A DNA stretch of 10,243 nt, taken from contig JAOZRP010000057.1 of NCBI GenBank assembly GCA_029940125.1, forward strand, positions 1 through 10,243, given 5' to 3'. Positions 1-7,437 of this stretch are shown piece by piece. Origin of the DNA: a bacterium (GTDB lineage: Bacteria > Desulfobacterota > Anaeroferrophillalia > Anaeroferrophillales > Anaeroferrophillaceae). The notes beneath the pieces were generated by a model. The model saw only the letters and a list, made by a program, of their open reading frames with translations, made no database searches and was not told where the DNA came from. The number at the start of each line of letters is the position of its first letter. The first letter of the stretch is position 1. The position numbers were made by a program, and so were the translations under genes.

Positions 1-145
1 ATTTATGCTATAGATTTTCGCGCATACCAGCGATTATAGCTTTAAGGACGGTTTTGAAACTGGCAGCTGAACATTGTTCCTGCTGTCGGCAGCATCAGTA
101 ATCCCATCAGGACATTTTGAACTCTCCATTCTAGGATAGCGTTGC
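1..145. other. Leader region upstream of the TPR membrane protein gene
   Basis: No gene can be assigned here; short open stretches at the left edge could be the tail of an upstream gene but match nothing I recognise. A perfect 5-bp hairpin (TGCTG, loop TCGG, CAGCA) lies at 81-94. It has no following T-run, so it is not a convincing terminator. An AGGA ribosome-binding site at 133-136 serves the ATG at 146. I could not place a promoter with confidence. Confidence 0.3.
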
Positions 146-1918
146 ATGGCCGCAAAGAAAACCTCTCGTCGGGGTTCCCGGCTCCACAGACCACCAGATG
201 ACACCTCGGGCGAAGCAGCCCGACCGGCTTGCGCACCTTTCTGGCTTGATGTTGGAATATGGTCTTTGTTTCTTCTTTTCAGTTTTATGCTCTATGCCGG
301 AACGCTGAAATACCCGTTTCAGTTTGATGACTACAACAGTATTTTCAATGCCCGGCAGGCAATAAATCCCGCCATTCAATCCTGGCTGCCCACTCTTCAC
401 GATCTGCGACAGCATTTTTTTCTTCCCGGCAGGCAAATCTCCTGGCTTACTTTTATCATGAATTATGCTATCCATGGACTGTGGCTGCCCGGATACCACC
501 TGGTTAACATCGCTGTTCACGGGACCAACAGCTTCCTGTTGTTCCTGATTCTGCGCCAACTTTGTTTTTATGCCTATCCCCGGGGAGTAAAGCCAAAACA
601 TGCTTTTGATGCCGTATGCCTTCTCACCTCGCTGATATTCCTCTGCCACCCCCTGGCGGTCAACTCCGTTACCTATATCATCCAGCGCAACGGTTCGCTC
701 GCCACCATGTTCTACCTGGCAGCTTTTTTTCTGTACCTGCGGCTGAGAACTCCCACAAGTGGTAAACCTTTCACCGTGAGTCAACTCACCGGCTGGACCG
801 GTTTTATCATCTGTGGCTGGCTGGCCATACACTGCAAGCAGATGGCCGTTACCCTGCCGCTGGTTTGTGTCGCCGCTGAATGGCTGATTGTACAACCCAA
901 CGCCGCCGGCCGGCGACGGTTTTTCCAGGCGCTGGCCGCTGTTTTTACCGTTGCCCTGCTGGCAACAGTAATGACCTGGAAAATGGGTCTCTGGCAAACC
1001 GGCAATCTTACCCTGGGCTTTCATTCCAAACTCCTCTGGAGCCCCTTCATCCATTTTTTGACTGAACTCCGCGTTTTCTTCTGGTACTGGATCTACCTCG
1101 TCTGCCCCTGGCCCGGCTGGCTCAGCGTCCAGCATGAAGTTTCTCTTTCCCCCGGGATACTGCATCTGCCGACATTGTCAGCCCTGATTTTTCACCTTAT
1201 CATGCTTGCCGGAGCTGTTTACCTGGCCAAAAAAAACCGGCGGCTGGCTTCACTCGGCATTTTCTGGTTTTACCTAACCTTGGCCCCGCCCTATCTGTTT
1301 CTGCCTCAACGTGAACTGCTGGTGGAATATAAGGTTTACCTTGCCATTCCCGGTTTGGCTATGATAATAGCTGACTTCACAGCTCAGCTATCGAATCCTG
1401 CGACGAAGTCACCGGTTTCCCACTGTTATATGAACAGGCAGAGGCTGGCAATGATGGCAGCCGTTGTTATTATCCTTTTTCTTTGCTGGGGAAGCGGGAA
1501 AAGGAATGCCGTTTTTCAAAACGAGGAAAGTCTCTGGACGGACGTAATCATCAAGCAACCAGCCAGTTTCAGAGCATACAACAACCGGGCAATGGTTTAT
1601 TGTAAACAGCGGAAGTACGGTCAGGCATTTCAAGATTACACTCAGGCCATTGCCATTCATCCCCAATATGAAGTTGCCTATGAAAACCGGGGCAATATTT
1701 CCTTTTTAAGCGGACATTATCAAAACGCTTTAGAGGATTTCAGCAAAGCAATCAGTCTCATTCCTGAAGAACCGGCGTTCCGGCAACAAGCGGCTCTTCT
1801 TCATTACAAATGCGCCCTGAGCCTGAAACGGTTGGGACGGGAACAGGAATCCCAACGGGAACTTGACAAGGCATGGGCGTTAAATCCCGGGCTGCAGAAA
1901 CACTCTCAAGGCAGGTGA
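146..1918 (+). CDS. Polytopic membrane protein with C-terminal TPR repeats (TMTC/PMT-like)
   Basis: This 590-residue protein of the inner membrane has a basic N-terminus, many hydrophobic segments between about residues 34 and 448, then a TPR block (roughly 474-507, 508-541 and a weaker copy at 549-582). Asp61-Asp62 sits in the first extramembrane loop (FQFDDYN), where the PMT-type (GT-C) glycosyltransferases and the TMTC O-mannosyltransferases carry their acidic pair. The signatures R-x-ISWLTF-x2-NY-x2-HG-x4-GYH-x2-N (96-121) and HP-x4-SVTYI-x-QR-x2-SLA (168-186) are those of bacterial TMTC-like proteins. This suggests a lipid-linked sugar glycosyltransferase, but acceptor and donor are unknown and activity is inferred from fold alone. 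The TPR part probably binds a partner or substrate. The start is fixed by an in-frame TAG at 137-139 and an AGGA site 9 bases upstream. The next gene has its own promoter, so this gene may stand alone. Confidence 0.85.
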   Translation: MAAKKTSRRGSRLHRPPDDTSGEAARPACAPFWLDVGIWSLFLLFSFMLYAGTLKYPFQFDDYNSIFNARQAINPAIQSWLPTLHDLRQHFFLPGRQISWLTFIMNYAIHGLWLPGYHLVNIAVHGTNSFLLFLILRQLCFYAYPRGVKPKHAFDAVCLLTSLIFLCHPLAVNSVTYIIQRNGSLATMFYLAAFFLYLRLRTPTSGKPFTVSQLTGWTGFIICGWLAIHCKQMAVTLPLVCVAAEWLIVQPNAAGRRRFFQALAAVFTVALLATVMTWKMGLWQTGNLTLGFHSKLLWSPFIHFLTELRVFFWYWIYLVCPWPGWLSVQHEVSLSPGILHLPTLSALIFHLIMLAGAVYLAKKNRRLASLGIFWFYLTLAPPYLFLPQRELLVEYKVYLAIPGLAMIIADFTAQLSNPATKSPVSHCYMNRQRLAMMAAVVIILFLCWGSGKRNAVFQNEESLWTDVIIKQPASFRAYNNRAMVYCKQRKYGQAFQDYTQAIAIHPQYEVAYENRGNISFLSGHYQNALEDFSKAISLIPEEPAFRQQAALLHYKCALSLKRLGREQESQRELDKAWALNPGLQKHSQGR

Positions 1919-2044
1919 AACAGGGGAAAGAATTGTAACCTTGAATACGATCTTGCAACCAGACGGCATTTATAATCAAGACGGGGGGCACAGGGAAACG
2001 GCTGTTCATCAACGTGTCTGATATCTTTTGAATACATTTTACTC

Positions 2045-2060
2045 TGGTACATTTTTTGCG
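2045..2060 (+). promoter_or_regulatory. Candidate sigma-54 promoter (-24/-12)
   Basis: The sequence TGGTAC-ATTTT-TTGCG matches the RpoN consensus TGGCAC-N5-TTGCW, with GG at 2046-2047 and GC at 2058-2059 exactly 12 bases apart. It lies 59 bases upstream of the ATG of the beta-helix/PKD gene, leaving room for a start site near 2071. If real, expression needs an activator of the NtrC type; I did not find a clear activator-binding repeat upstream. A sigma-70 alternative (TTGCGT at 2056 with TATAGA at 2082) has a 20-base spacer and is weaker. Confidence 0.55.
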
Positions 2061-2119
2061 TTTATTACACCTAAGTAAAACTATAGAGATTTTAACCATA
2101 TCAAACTAAGGATTATCCC

Positions 2120-5116
2120 ATGAAAAAAACCAGGTTTTTTGTCCTCCTTTTGGCCGCGGCATTCATTTTCTGTTTCTATGCCAGTCCGGGAATCAGTGCT
2201 ACCATCAGGGTTCCCAAGGATAAAGCAACCATCCAGGCCGCCATCAAGGCGGCCTCGCCGGGCGATACCGTCCTGGTTGCCGACGGGAGCTACTCTGGCC
2301 CCGGCAATATAAACCTTGACTTTCTGGGCAAGAGCATCACCGTACGCTCTGAAAACGGGCCGGGAAAATGCCTCATCAACTGCCAGGATGAGGGACGCGC
2401 CTTTGATTTCCACAGCGGTGAAAGTTCCCACTCGATTCTCTCCGGCTTTACGATCAAAAACGGCTACGATGAGAAAATCGGCGGCGGTATTTATATCCAC
2501 AAAAAGTCCAACCCCACGATCAGCAACTGCGTCATCAGGAGCTGTGCCAGCGGCGGCAACGGCGGCGCCCTGGCGATATATACGGATTCCTACCCGACCA
2601 TCAATGACTGCATTATCGAGAATAATGACGCCGTTCGCCGCGGCGGTGCTATATTTGTTTACTATACAGGCCCTTCTATCAACCGCTGCATCATCAGGAA
2701 TAACCAGACTATCGGCTTCATTGTCGACGAAGAAACCGCTGAAAAAGAAGAAGTCACCTTGGCAGACGGCGGGGGAATTTATAGTTATTGCGAAGGCTAT
2801 GAAACCTTCCTGAAACAAAACCTCACCATAACCAACTGTCTGTTCTACGGCAATGACGCTGCCGGATTGGGCGGCGCCATCAGCCTTAACCATTCGCCGG
2901 CACTGATCATGAACTGCACCATTGCCGACAACCAAGCTGATGAAGGCGGCAGCGGCATTAACATAGAATATAAAGAAGATATCAAAATTATCAACAGCAT
3001 CATCAATCTTAACAAGGGCAATGACATCAACTTTCATTTATGCAGTGCCAGCGCTTACATTTCCCATTCATTCTTACCGTATTTCATTTCCGTCAGGATG
3101 ACCGGGGAAAACAACAGCTTCAAGGACCCCCTGTTCGTCAATCGCTACAAACATGATTATCACCTAGCCGCCAATTCCCCCTGCATTGACTTCGGCACCG
3201 GTGAGGGCGCGCCCGCGGACGATCTGGAAGGCAAATCCCGCTCGCCCAAAGGCATCGACGTCGGCGCTTATGAATACGGCATTTTTGTCAATCAGCCGCC
3301 CGTGGTGACCTCCTTTGCCGCTGACCATACCAGCGGCGAAACCCCCCTGCAGGTTCATTTTACCTGCAAAGCCGGGGATAAAGACGGCACCATTACATCC
3401 TACACCATTGATTTTGGCGACGGCAGCGAGGAAAGCAACACCACCGGCATCTTCAGCAACGTTTACGATACCAGCGGTACCTTTCTCACCCACTGCACGG
3501 TCACGGACGACCGCGGTGCCCAGGACACCTCCAAAACCCTGCCTATTCGGGTGGTCTGGAGCTCCCAGGCCAACCAGAACCCGCTGGTCACTTCGTTTAC
3601 CGCCACTCCATCCACCGGAGAAGCACCGCTGGATGTTTCCTTTACCTGTGAAGCCGAAGACGTTGACGGCAGCGTGACCGGCTACACCTGGAATTATGGT
3701 GATGGGCATCAGGAAACCGGCGCCATGGGAAAGAGTCGGCACATCTATGAAGCCGCCGGGGTTTATACCGCCACCTGCACGGTTGTCGACGACGAAGGTG
3801 GAACCAGTGTTTCTCAGCCGGTCCAGGTAACCGCAACCGGGAAAACCGGCTACAATGTATACTTTCTACACGTGGCCAGCAACAACTCCTGGCATACGGA
3901 AATATGTGTTGTCAATACGGGCAGCGAACCACTCAGCGGCACTTTTCAGCCTTACGACAATGGCGGACAGCCGGTGTCCGCCGCCATTACAGTCGCTAAC
4001 CTGGCACCCCACGGGCGCCGGCAGATAGTTGTCAGCCGAGAATTCGAGAACGCCGGAGACATAGCCTACATTGTTTTCACTTCCGACCGGGAAGAAACCG
4101 CCGGTTATATAAAATTCTTTTCCGCTGACAACAGATCACGGGTGGCGGTGCCGGCAGCCCGGGAAAGCAACCACCAGGAACTGTACCTGCCCCACATCGC
4201 CTCGGGCGACTCCTGGTGGACGGGCATCAGCCTGGTGAATACCACCAGGGAAACCAAAACCGTCTCCCTGGATTTTGACAACGGCAGCAGCAAGTCCATA
4301 ACCCTGGGGCCGGGAGCGCACTATGCCAAGACAATCAGAGATATTCTGAGCGGCGGCCTGCTGGGTGAAACCCCTCAAATTGGCGACATCCATTCCGCCA
4401 CCATGCACCACTGCGATGGAGTGCTGGGCCTGGAACTTTTCGGCCGCCTGGATCTCCCCCAACTGAGCGGCATGTTGATGAAGGAGGAAACCGCCAGAGT
4501 TATCACCTTTCCCCATCTGGCCAATCACGTCTGGTGGACCGGCATCGTTGCCTTTGATCCGTCGGCAGCCAACAGCCAGCTGATTCTCCATCCCTACGGC
4601 AACCAGGGGCAGGTGTTTGATCCGATCACTGTTTTCTTCAACCAGGGAGACAACAAATACATTACCATCGTCAACCAGGAAGAAATCAAGGACCTGCCGG
4701 CAGAAACCGCCTGGCTGTCGGTGGAAGCTGAACACCCGATTACCGGCTTTGAACTCTTCGGCACCTTGCAGGGCAACCAGCTGGCCGGCTATACAGCGGT
4801 CAACATCAATAAACGTTCAGGGATTTTCCCCAAACTGGAGAAAAACGGCTGGACCGGCATCGCTTTTGTTAATGTCGGGGGGGAGGAAACCTCCATTACC
4901 CTGACGGCTTACGATGATGCCGGTACGACCGTGGCAACTGCGGAAACCCTTTTGGCGGCTCGTGCCAAAACGGTACGATATGCCCGTGAATTATTTACCA
5001 CGGATATCAGCAAAGCCACTTATATCGCGTTCCAGTCCGAGAAGACAGATGTCGTCGGTTTCCAGTTAAATGGCAGCAGCAACAAGATGATGCTCGACGG
5101 ACTGCCGGGCATGTAA
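2120..5116 (+). CDS. Secreted beta-helix / PKD protein with four tandem C-terminal modules
   Basis: This 998-residue protein is exported: the signal peptide has a Lys-Lys start, a hydrophobic core, and likely cleavage after ISA at residue 27. Residues about 28-390 look like a right-handed parallel beta-helix, opening with VPKDKATIQAAI and followed by repeated GGxI and Asn-Cys rungs (from about 121). Two PKD domains follow (about 391-478 and 485-573) with FGDGS and YGDG turns. Each has a Cys pair at equivalent places (FTC near the start, CTV near the end), so one disulfide per domain is likely. The rest is four copies of a module of about 105 residues (576-683, 684-790, 791-900, 901-998). The architecture fits a surface or extracellular adhesin, or a carbohydrate-binding or degrading protein. 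No catalytic residues are evident and the substrate is unknown. The AAGGA site at 2108-2112 is well spaced from the ATG, and the gene ends before a strong terminator. Confidence 0.9.
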   Translation: MKKTRFFVLLLAAAFIFCFYASPGISATIRVPKDKATIQAAIKAASPGDTVLVADGSYSGPGNINLDFLGKSITVRSENGPGKCLINCQDEGRAFDFHSGESSHSILSGFTIKNGYDEKIGGGIYIHKKSNPTISNCVIRSCASGGNGGALAIYTDSYPTINDCIIENNDAVRRGGAIFVYYTGPSINRCIIRNNQTIGFIVDEETAEKEEVTLADGGGIYSYCEGYETFLKQNLTITNCLFYGNDAAGLGGAISLNHSPALIMNCTIADNQADEGGSGINIEYKEDIKIINSIINLNKGNDINFHLCSASAYISHSFLPYFISVRMTGENNSFKDPLFVNRYKHDYHLAANSPCIDFGTGEGAPADDLEGKSRSPKGIDVGAYEYGIFVNQPPVVTSFAADHTSGETPLQVHFTCKAGDKDGTITSYTIDFGDGSEESNTTGIFSNVYDTSGTFLTHCTVTDDRGAQDTSKTLPIRVVWSSQANQNPLVTSFTATPSTGEAPLDVSFTCEAEDVDGSVTGYTWNYGDGHQETGAMGKSRHIYEAAGVYTATCTVVDDEGGTSVSQPVQVTATGKTGYNVYFLHVASNNSWHTEICVVNTGSEPLSGTFQPYDNGGQPVSAAITVANLAPHGRRQIVVSREFENAGDIAYIVFTSDREETAGYIKFFSADNRSRVAVPAARESNHQELYLPHIASGDSWWTGISLVNTTRETKTVSLDFDNGSSKSITLGPGAHYAKTIRDILSGGLLGETPQIGDIHSATMHHCDGVLGLELFGRLDLPQLSGMLMKEETARVITFPHLANHVWWTGIVAFDPSAANSQLILHPYGNQGQVFDPITVFFNQGDNKYITIVNQEEIKDLPAETAWLSVEAEHPITGFELFGTLQGNQLAGYTAVNINKRSGIFPKLEKNGWTGIAFVNVGGEETSITLTAYDDAGTTVATAETLLAARAKTVRYARELFTTDISKATYIAFQSEKTDVVGFQLNGSSNKMMLDGLPGM
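3842..5113 (+). repeat. Four tandem coding repeats of a ~105-residue module
   Basis: The unit starts with a hydrophobic strand and a Pro/Leu-His-Ile/Val-Ala element (FLHVAS, YLPHIAS, FPHLAN; FPKLEK in the last copy). Next comes Trp followed by Thr-Gly/Glu-Ile and Val-Asn (SWHTEICVVN, WWTGISLVN, WWTGIVAFD, WTGIAFVN). It closes about 80 residues on with a Gly-aromatic strand (GYIKFF, GLELFG, GFELFG, GFQLNG). Copies are diverged, so this is a protein repeat rather than an identical DNA repeat. The same module occurs four times in the oppositely oriented gene at 7438-9837. Confidence 0.8.
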
Positions 5117-5150
5117 GCAACTCCCACCTCCAAAAGTGAATTGACAAAGA

Positions 5151-5181
5151 AAAAAGCCGGGATTCAATTCCCGGCTTTTTT
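5151..5181. terminator. Bidirectional rho-independent terminator
   Basis: A 7-bp GC-rich stem, GCCGGGA (5156-5162) and TCCCGGC (5169-5175), has a 6-base loop. It is flanked by an A-run on the left and a T-run on the right, so the hairpin is followed by a U-tract in either direction. It sits between two convergent genes, 35 bases after the plus-strand stop and 35 bases past the minus-strand stop, and can end both units. Confidence 0.88.
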
Positions 5182-5215
5182 CTTCCCTCAACCACATGTT
5201 TTCAGCAACTCTTTT

Positions 5216-5968
5216 TTATTGCTCCCACAGATACCACGAGGTACGGTCACCGGCCTGTTCATAGAGCCAGACGGAAACAGACTCAGCCCACAGCTGGCGG
5301 CAGACAACCTCTCCCGTTACCATATTGCTGATTTTCACCACCAGCAGAGGCTGACCGGCAAGATGGTTTTCGCTTTCCGGCAACAGCATCCCCGCCGCCA
5401 GGGCCTCTTTGATGGTTATGGGAGCCGCTTCCAGACGCAGACGGGTGGAAAAACCCGTCCGGCCCACCATTCTTTTCACTGCCACCTCCCGGGGTTCCAT
5501 TCCCGCCCATGACAGGCCAACATTCAACCAGTTTACCGGCATCAGGGCTTCCTGAACCAAGGCCGGCTTGTCAGCGGCAAAGGTTCGCCGTAATTCCCGC
5601 TCCCGGCCGCGCACCTGGTTATAGATGGTCGCTTCCAGCAGCCGTTGTTCGAGGGAAAGGCGCAGGACAGCCCGGCTGCCCAGACGCTGATTTTCATCCC
5701 GGACCTCCACCTGCCAGCCATCCCCCTGCCGTTGACTGGTAAACAACCAGACAACCGGCGCCTGCTGCCGGCCGGTAAGGGGATCCTGGTAAACCGACCT
5801 GACCCGCCAGGAGGCAGGGAGATCGCTGCCGGCGGCAAGAACAGGAACCACCATCATCAGCAGCAGCAAAAAACACGTCGTCATGAAGCCGACGAGAGCG
5901 TAACAACAGGGCATTCCGGCTTGTTGACACACTGATGATTGCCGTTGTATTGGTTCAGGATTGCTCAT
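5216..5968 (-). CDS. Exported protein of unknown function, last gene of the minus-strand operon
   Basis: I do not recognise this 250-residue protein. It has a long polar, Cys-containing N-terminus, then a hydrophobic stretch at about 25-46 ending VLAAG, consistent with a signal peptide cleaved near residue 46, or less likely an uncleaved anchor. Starts at Met19 or Met29 would give a more usual signal length. The ATG at 5968 is preferred because it lies 2 bases after the stop of the cytochrome gene with an AGAGG site inside that gene's end, which points to translational coupling. The mature part is mainly predicted beta-strand with many Trp and Arg residues and one Cys (about 223). Position suggests a periplasmic or envelope partner of the selenocytochrome; that is inference from context only. 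Confidence 0.75.
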   Translation of the reverse strand: MSNPEPIQRQSSVCQQAGMPCCYALVGFMTTCFLLLLMMVVPVLAAGSDLPASWRVRSVYQDPLTGRQQAPVVWLFTSQRQGDGWQVEVRDENQRLGSRAVLRLSLEQRLLEATIYNQVRGRERELRRTFAADKPALVQEALMPVNWLNVGLSWAGMEPREVAVKRMVGRTGFSTRLRLEAAPITIKEALAAGMLLPESENHLAGQPLLVVKISNMVTGEVVCRQLWAESVSVWLYEQAGDRTSWYLWEQ

Positions 5969-5970
5969 CT

Positions 5971-7374
5971 TTACCTCTTGATATGACTGTGGTTCACCTT
6001 GGGAAGATCCCGCTGATAATCAAAATTCGGGTCGGTTTCCCGGTTGTGGCACCGCCGGCAGGTTTTTTCGGTCACTTTGTCAACCACAACGTTTTTTTCC
6101 GGTCCCAGCGCGTGAGCACCGGCGGGACCATGGCAGGCTTCACACTGAACATTTGCGGTTTGCGGGGTGATGACCGCGTCGGCGAAACCACCCCCAGCTT
6201 TTTTATCATTCATCCCGGTAACATGGCAGGGGAGACATTCCGGATCAAATTCCCGCTTCTTCCGCCGCAGGGAATCCAAGGCCCGGGCGTGGCGGGTCTG
6301 CCGCCAGTCCGCAATATAGGCACCGTGACAACGCCGGCACCAATCCTTGCCCAGGTAAAAGCGTCCGGACTGTGGTTTGTCAGCATTAGCCTGACGCAGC
6401 CGCTGTGAACGCTGGTCATAATGGTAGCGGCCCTCCCAGTCTTGGTAATCGGCTACCAGAGCCGCCACCAGCGGATCTTTCGGCGCCGTATCCTTTTTCA
6501 GGCTCCAGTACACCGGCTTGGCAATCCGGACCCGGCCGTTGGCGTCCAGGTCAAGATCCACGTAGCACATGGTCTTGCCGCGGTTGTTGTTGGCCACCAT
6601 CATCGTCGGGCCGAGACGCTTGCATTTATTGCCCATCAGCCAGATATAGCGTCCCATAATCGCCAGATCAATCCCGTTCAGCTGCTTCAGCCAGGTTTCG
6701 ATCACCGCAGATTGGGCGTTGGCAATCAGAATAAAAACATCATGGCTGATGGTCCGCTGAAGGCGGCGGACCGCCGCCAGGGGGTCCGTCAATTCCAGTC
6801 GATCATCCTTCAGGTAGCGGCCGATGGCCGGGTCGATAACTGAAACCACCAGGATCTTGCGCCCCCCCCTTTCAAAACGCAGAAAGGGCATGAAATAGGG
6901 AGCATCCAGCTGACGGTGGTCCTTCAGATTGGCACAGATGAAGGGGGCGCAGGAACTTTTCGCCAGCTGACTCAATTTCTCCGCCCCGACCCGATACTCC
7001 TTGGCTCCCAGGGCGATTAGGTCGGTACCCATCAGGTTGTTCACTTTGATAATCAATTCCGCCTTTTTCCAGGCCAGCTCCCCCTTGCCGGAGAAATTGT
7101 CCCCGGCATTGATGACCAGAAGGTGCTCTTTACCCACTTCAGCGCGCAACTGGTCAAGGGCATACTTCTGCCGGGCAAGACCACCCGACTGGCGGCCGTG
7201 TCAGCCACAGGGGGTGATGTTGCCGTCCAGATTGCCACCGTACACAATACGTAAAAAAGGTGTTGTTCCAGCGGCAGCAGCACGGTCACCAGGAAAAGCA
7301 ATGAGCAGCAGCAATAACAGCATAGCCGCAAGACAACCGCCTTTGCCAATTACCTTCAAAGCATTCCTTTCCAT
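5971..7374 (-). CDS. Probable selenoprotein: metallophosphatase-like domain fused to tetraheme cytochrome c (Sec58)
   Basis: The call is 467 residues with the TGA at 7203-7201 read as selenocysteine. Residues 1-36 form a signal peptide (run of six Leu, then AAAAG). The 5'-nucleotidase/UshA-like region covers about 40-300, opening RIVYGGNLDGN then Pro-Cys56-Gly-Sec58 and SGGLARQ; this resembles a family I know as having Pro-Cys-Gly-Cys followed by a Gly-Gly-Leu turn. NAGDNF (88-93) matches the second metallophosphatase motif. The usual NHE and GHTH ligand motifs appear as AKE and GRY, so hydrolase activity is doubtful. Four CxxCH heme sites (346-350, 380-384, 411-415, 439-443) form a cytochrome c554-like domain with TRHARAL and PNFDY. 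It should be periplasmic and redox-active. A TTG start at 7149 would drop the signal peptide and the first motif, leaving hemes that could not mature, so it is rejected. The ATG at 7374 has a GTGGAG site upstream. The alternative is a pseudogene or a base error. Confidence 0.82.
7171..7203 (-). promoter_or_regulatory. In-frame UGA with bacterial SECIS-like stem-loop
   Basis: The UGA codon is at 7203-7201. Eighteen bases later begins the apical loop GGUCUU (7182-7177), closed by a 6-bp stem: UCGGGU (7188-7183) pairs with GCCCGG (7176-7171), four Watson-Crick pairs plus a U-G pair at each end. Bacterial SECIS elements need a short stem with G, typically GGU, at the start of a small loop about 16-37 bases after the UGA, where SelB binds. 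From memory, Escherichia coli fdhF has the same UGA-to-GGU distance, a GGUCU loop, and also CAC-GGC directly after the UGA. No folding program was run. Confidence 0.75.
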
Positions 7375-7404
7375 AAAACTCCACTCTTTCCATAAAATCC
7401 AATG

Positions 7405-7434
7405 ATTATATCTTCACCATTCCATCATTCACAA
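7405..7434 (-). promoter_or_regulatory. Candidate sigma-70 promoter before the selenocytochrome gene
   Basis: On the minus strand a perfect TATAAT (7410-7405) is preceded by TTGTGA (7434-7429) with an 18-base spacer. The predicted start near 7398 lies about 24 bases before the ATG at 7374. The -35 box begins just inside the end of the upstream gene. This could give the cytochrome and the following gene expression independent of the rest of the operon. The -35 matches only four of six consensus bases and the region is AT-rich, so chance is possible. Confidence 0.4.
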
Positions 7435-7437
7435 TTC

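Noticed and set aside
81..94. Hairpin TGCTG-TCGG-CAGCA as a terminator of an upstream gene.
   Set aside because: Only a 5-bp stem with no T-run after it.
131..1165. A 344-residue minus-strand frame opposite the TPR membrane protein gene.
   Set aside because: The product is low in hydrophobic structure and unrecognisable, while the plus frame is a clear membrane protein with family motifs.
2081..3037. A 318-residue minus-strand frame opposite the beta-helix region.
   Set aside because: Its Ala/Val/Asp-rich repeats mirror the GGA and Asn-Cys rungs of the plus-strand helix; it is a shadow produced by codon bias.
5971..7149. A 392-residue cytochrome starting at the TTG at 7149.
   Set aside because: It lacks a signal peptide, which c-type heme attachment requires, and begins inside a conserved domain whose start is in frame just upstream of the TGA.
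7201..7203. The TGA as an ordinary stop marking a pseudogene.
   Set aside because: The frame stays intact for 409 more residues with all four CxxCH sites, and the SECIS-like hairpin is at the right distance. It remains the main alternative.
7053..7349. A 98-residue minus-strand frame with a hydrophobic N-terminus resembling a separate small membrane protein.
   Set aside because: It is the shifted reading of the real signal peptide and following domain; its later part has no coding character and the frame at 7374 gives a recognisable family.
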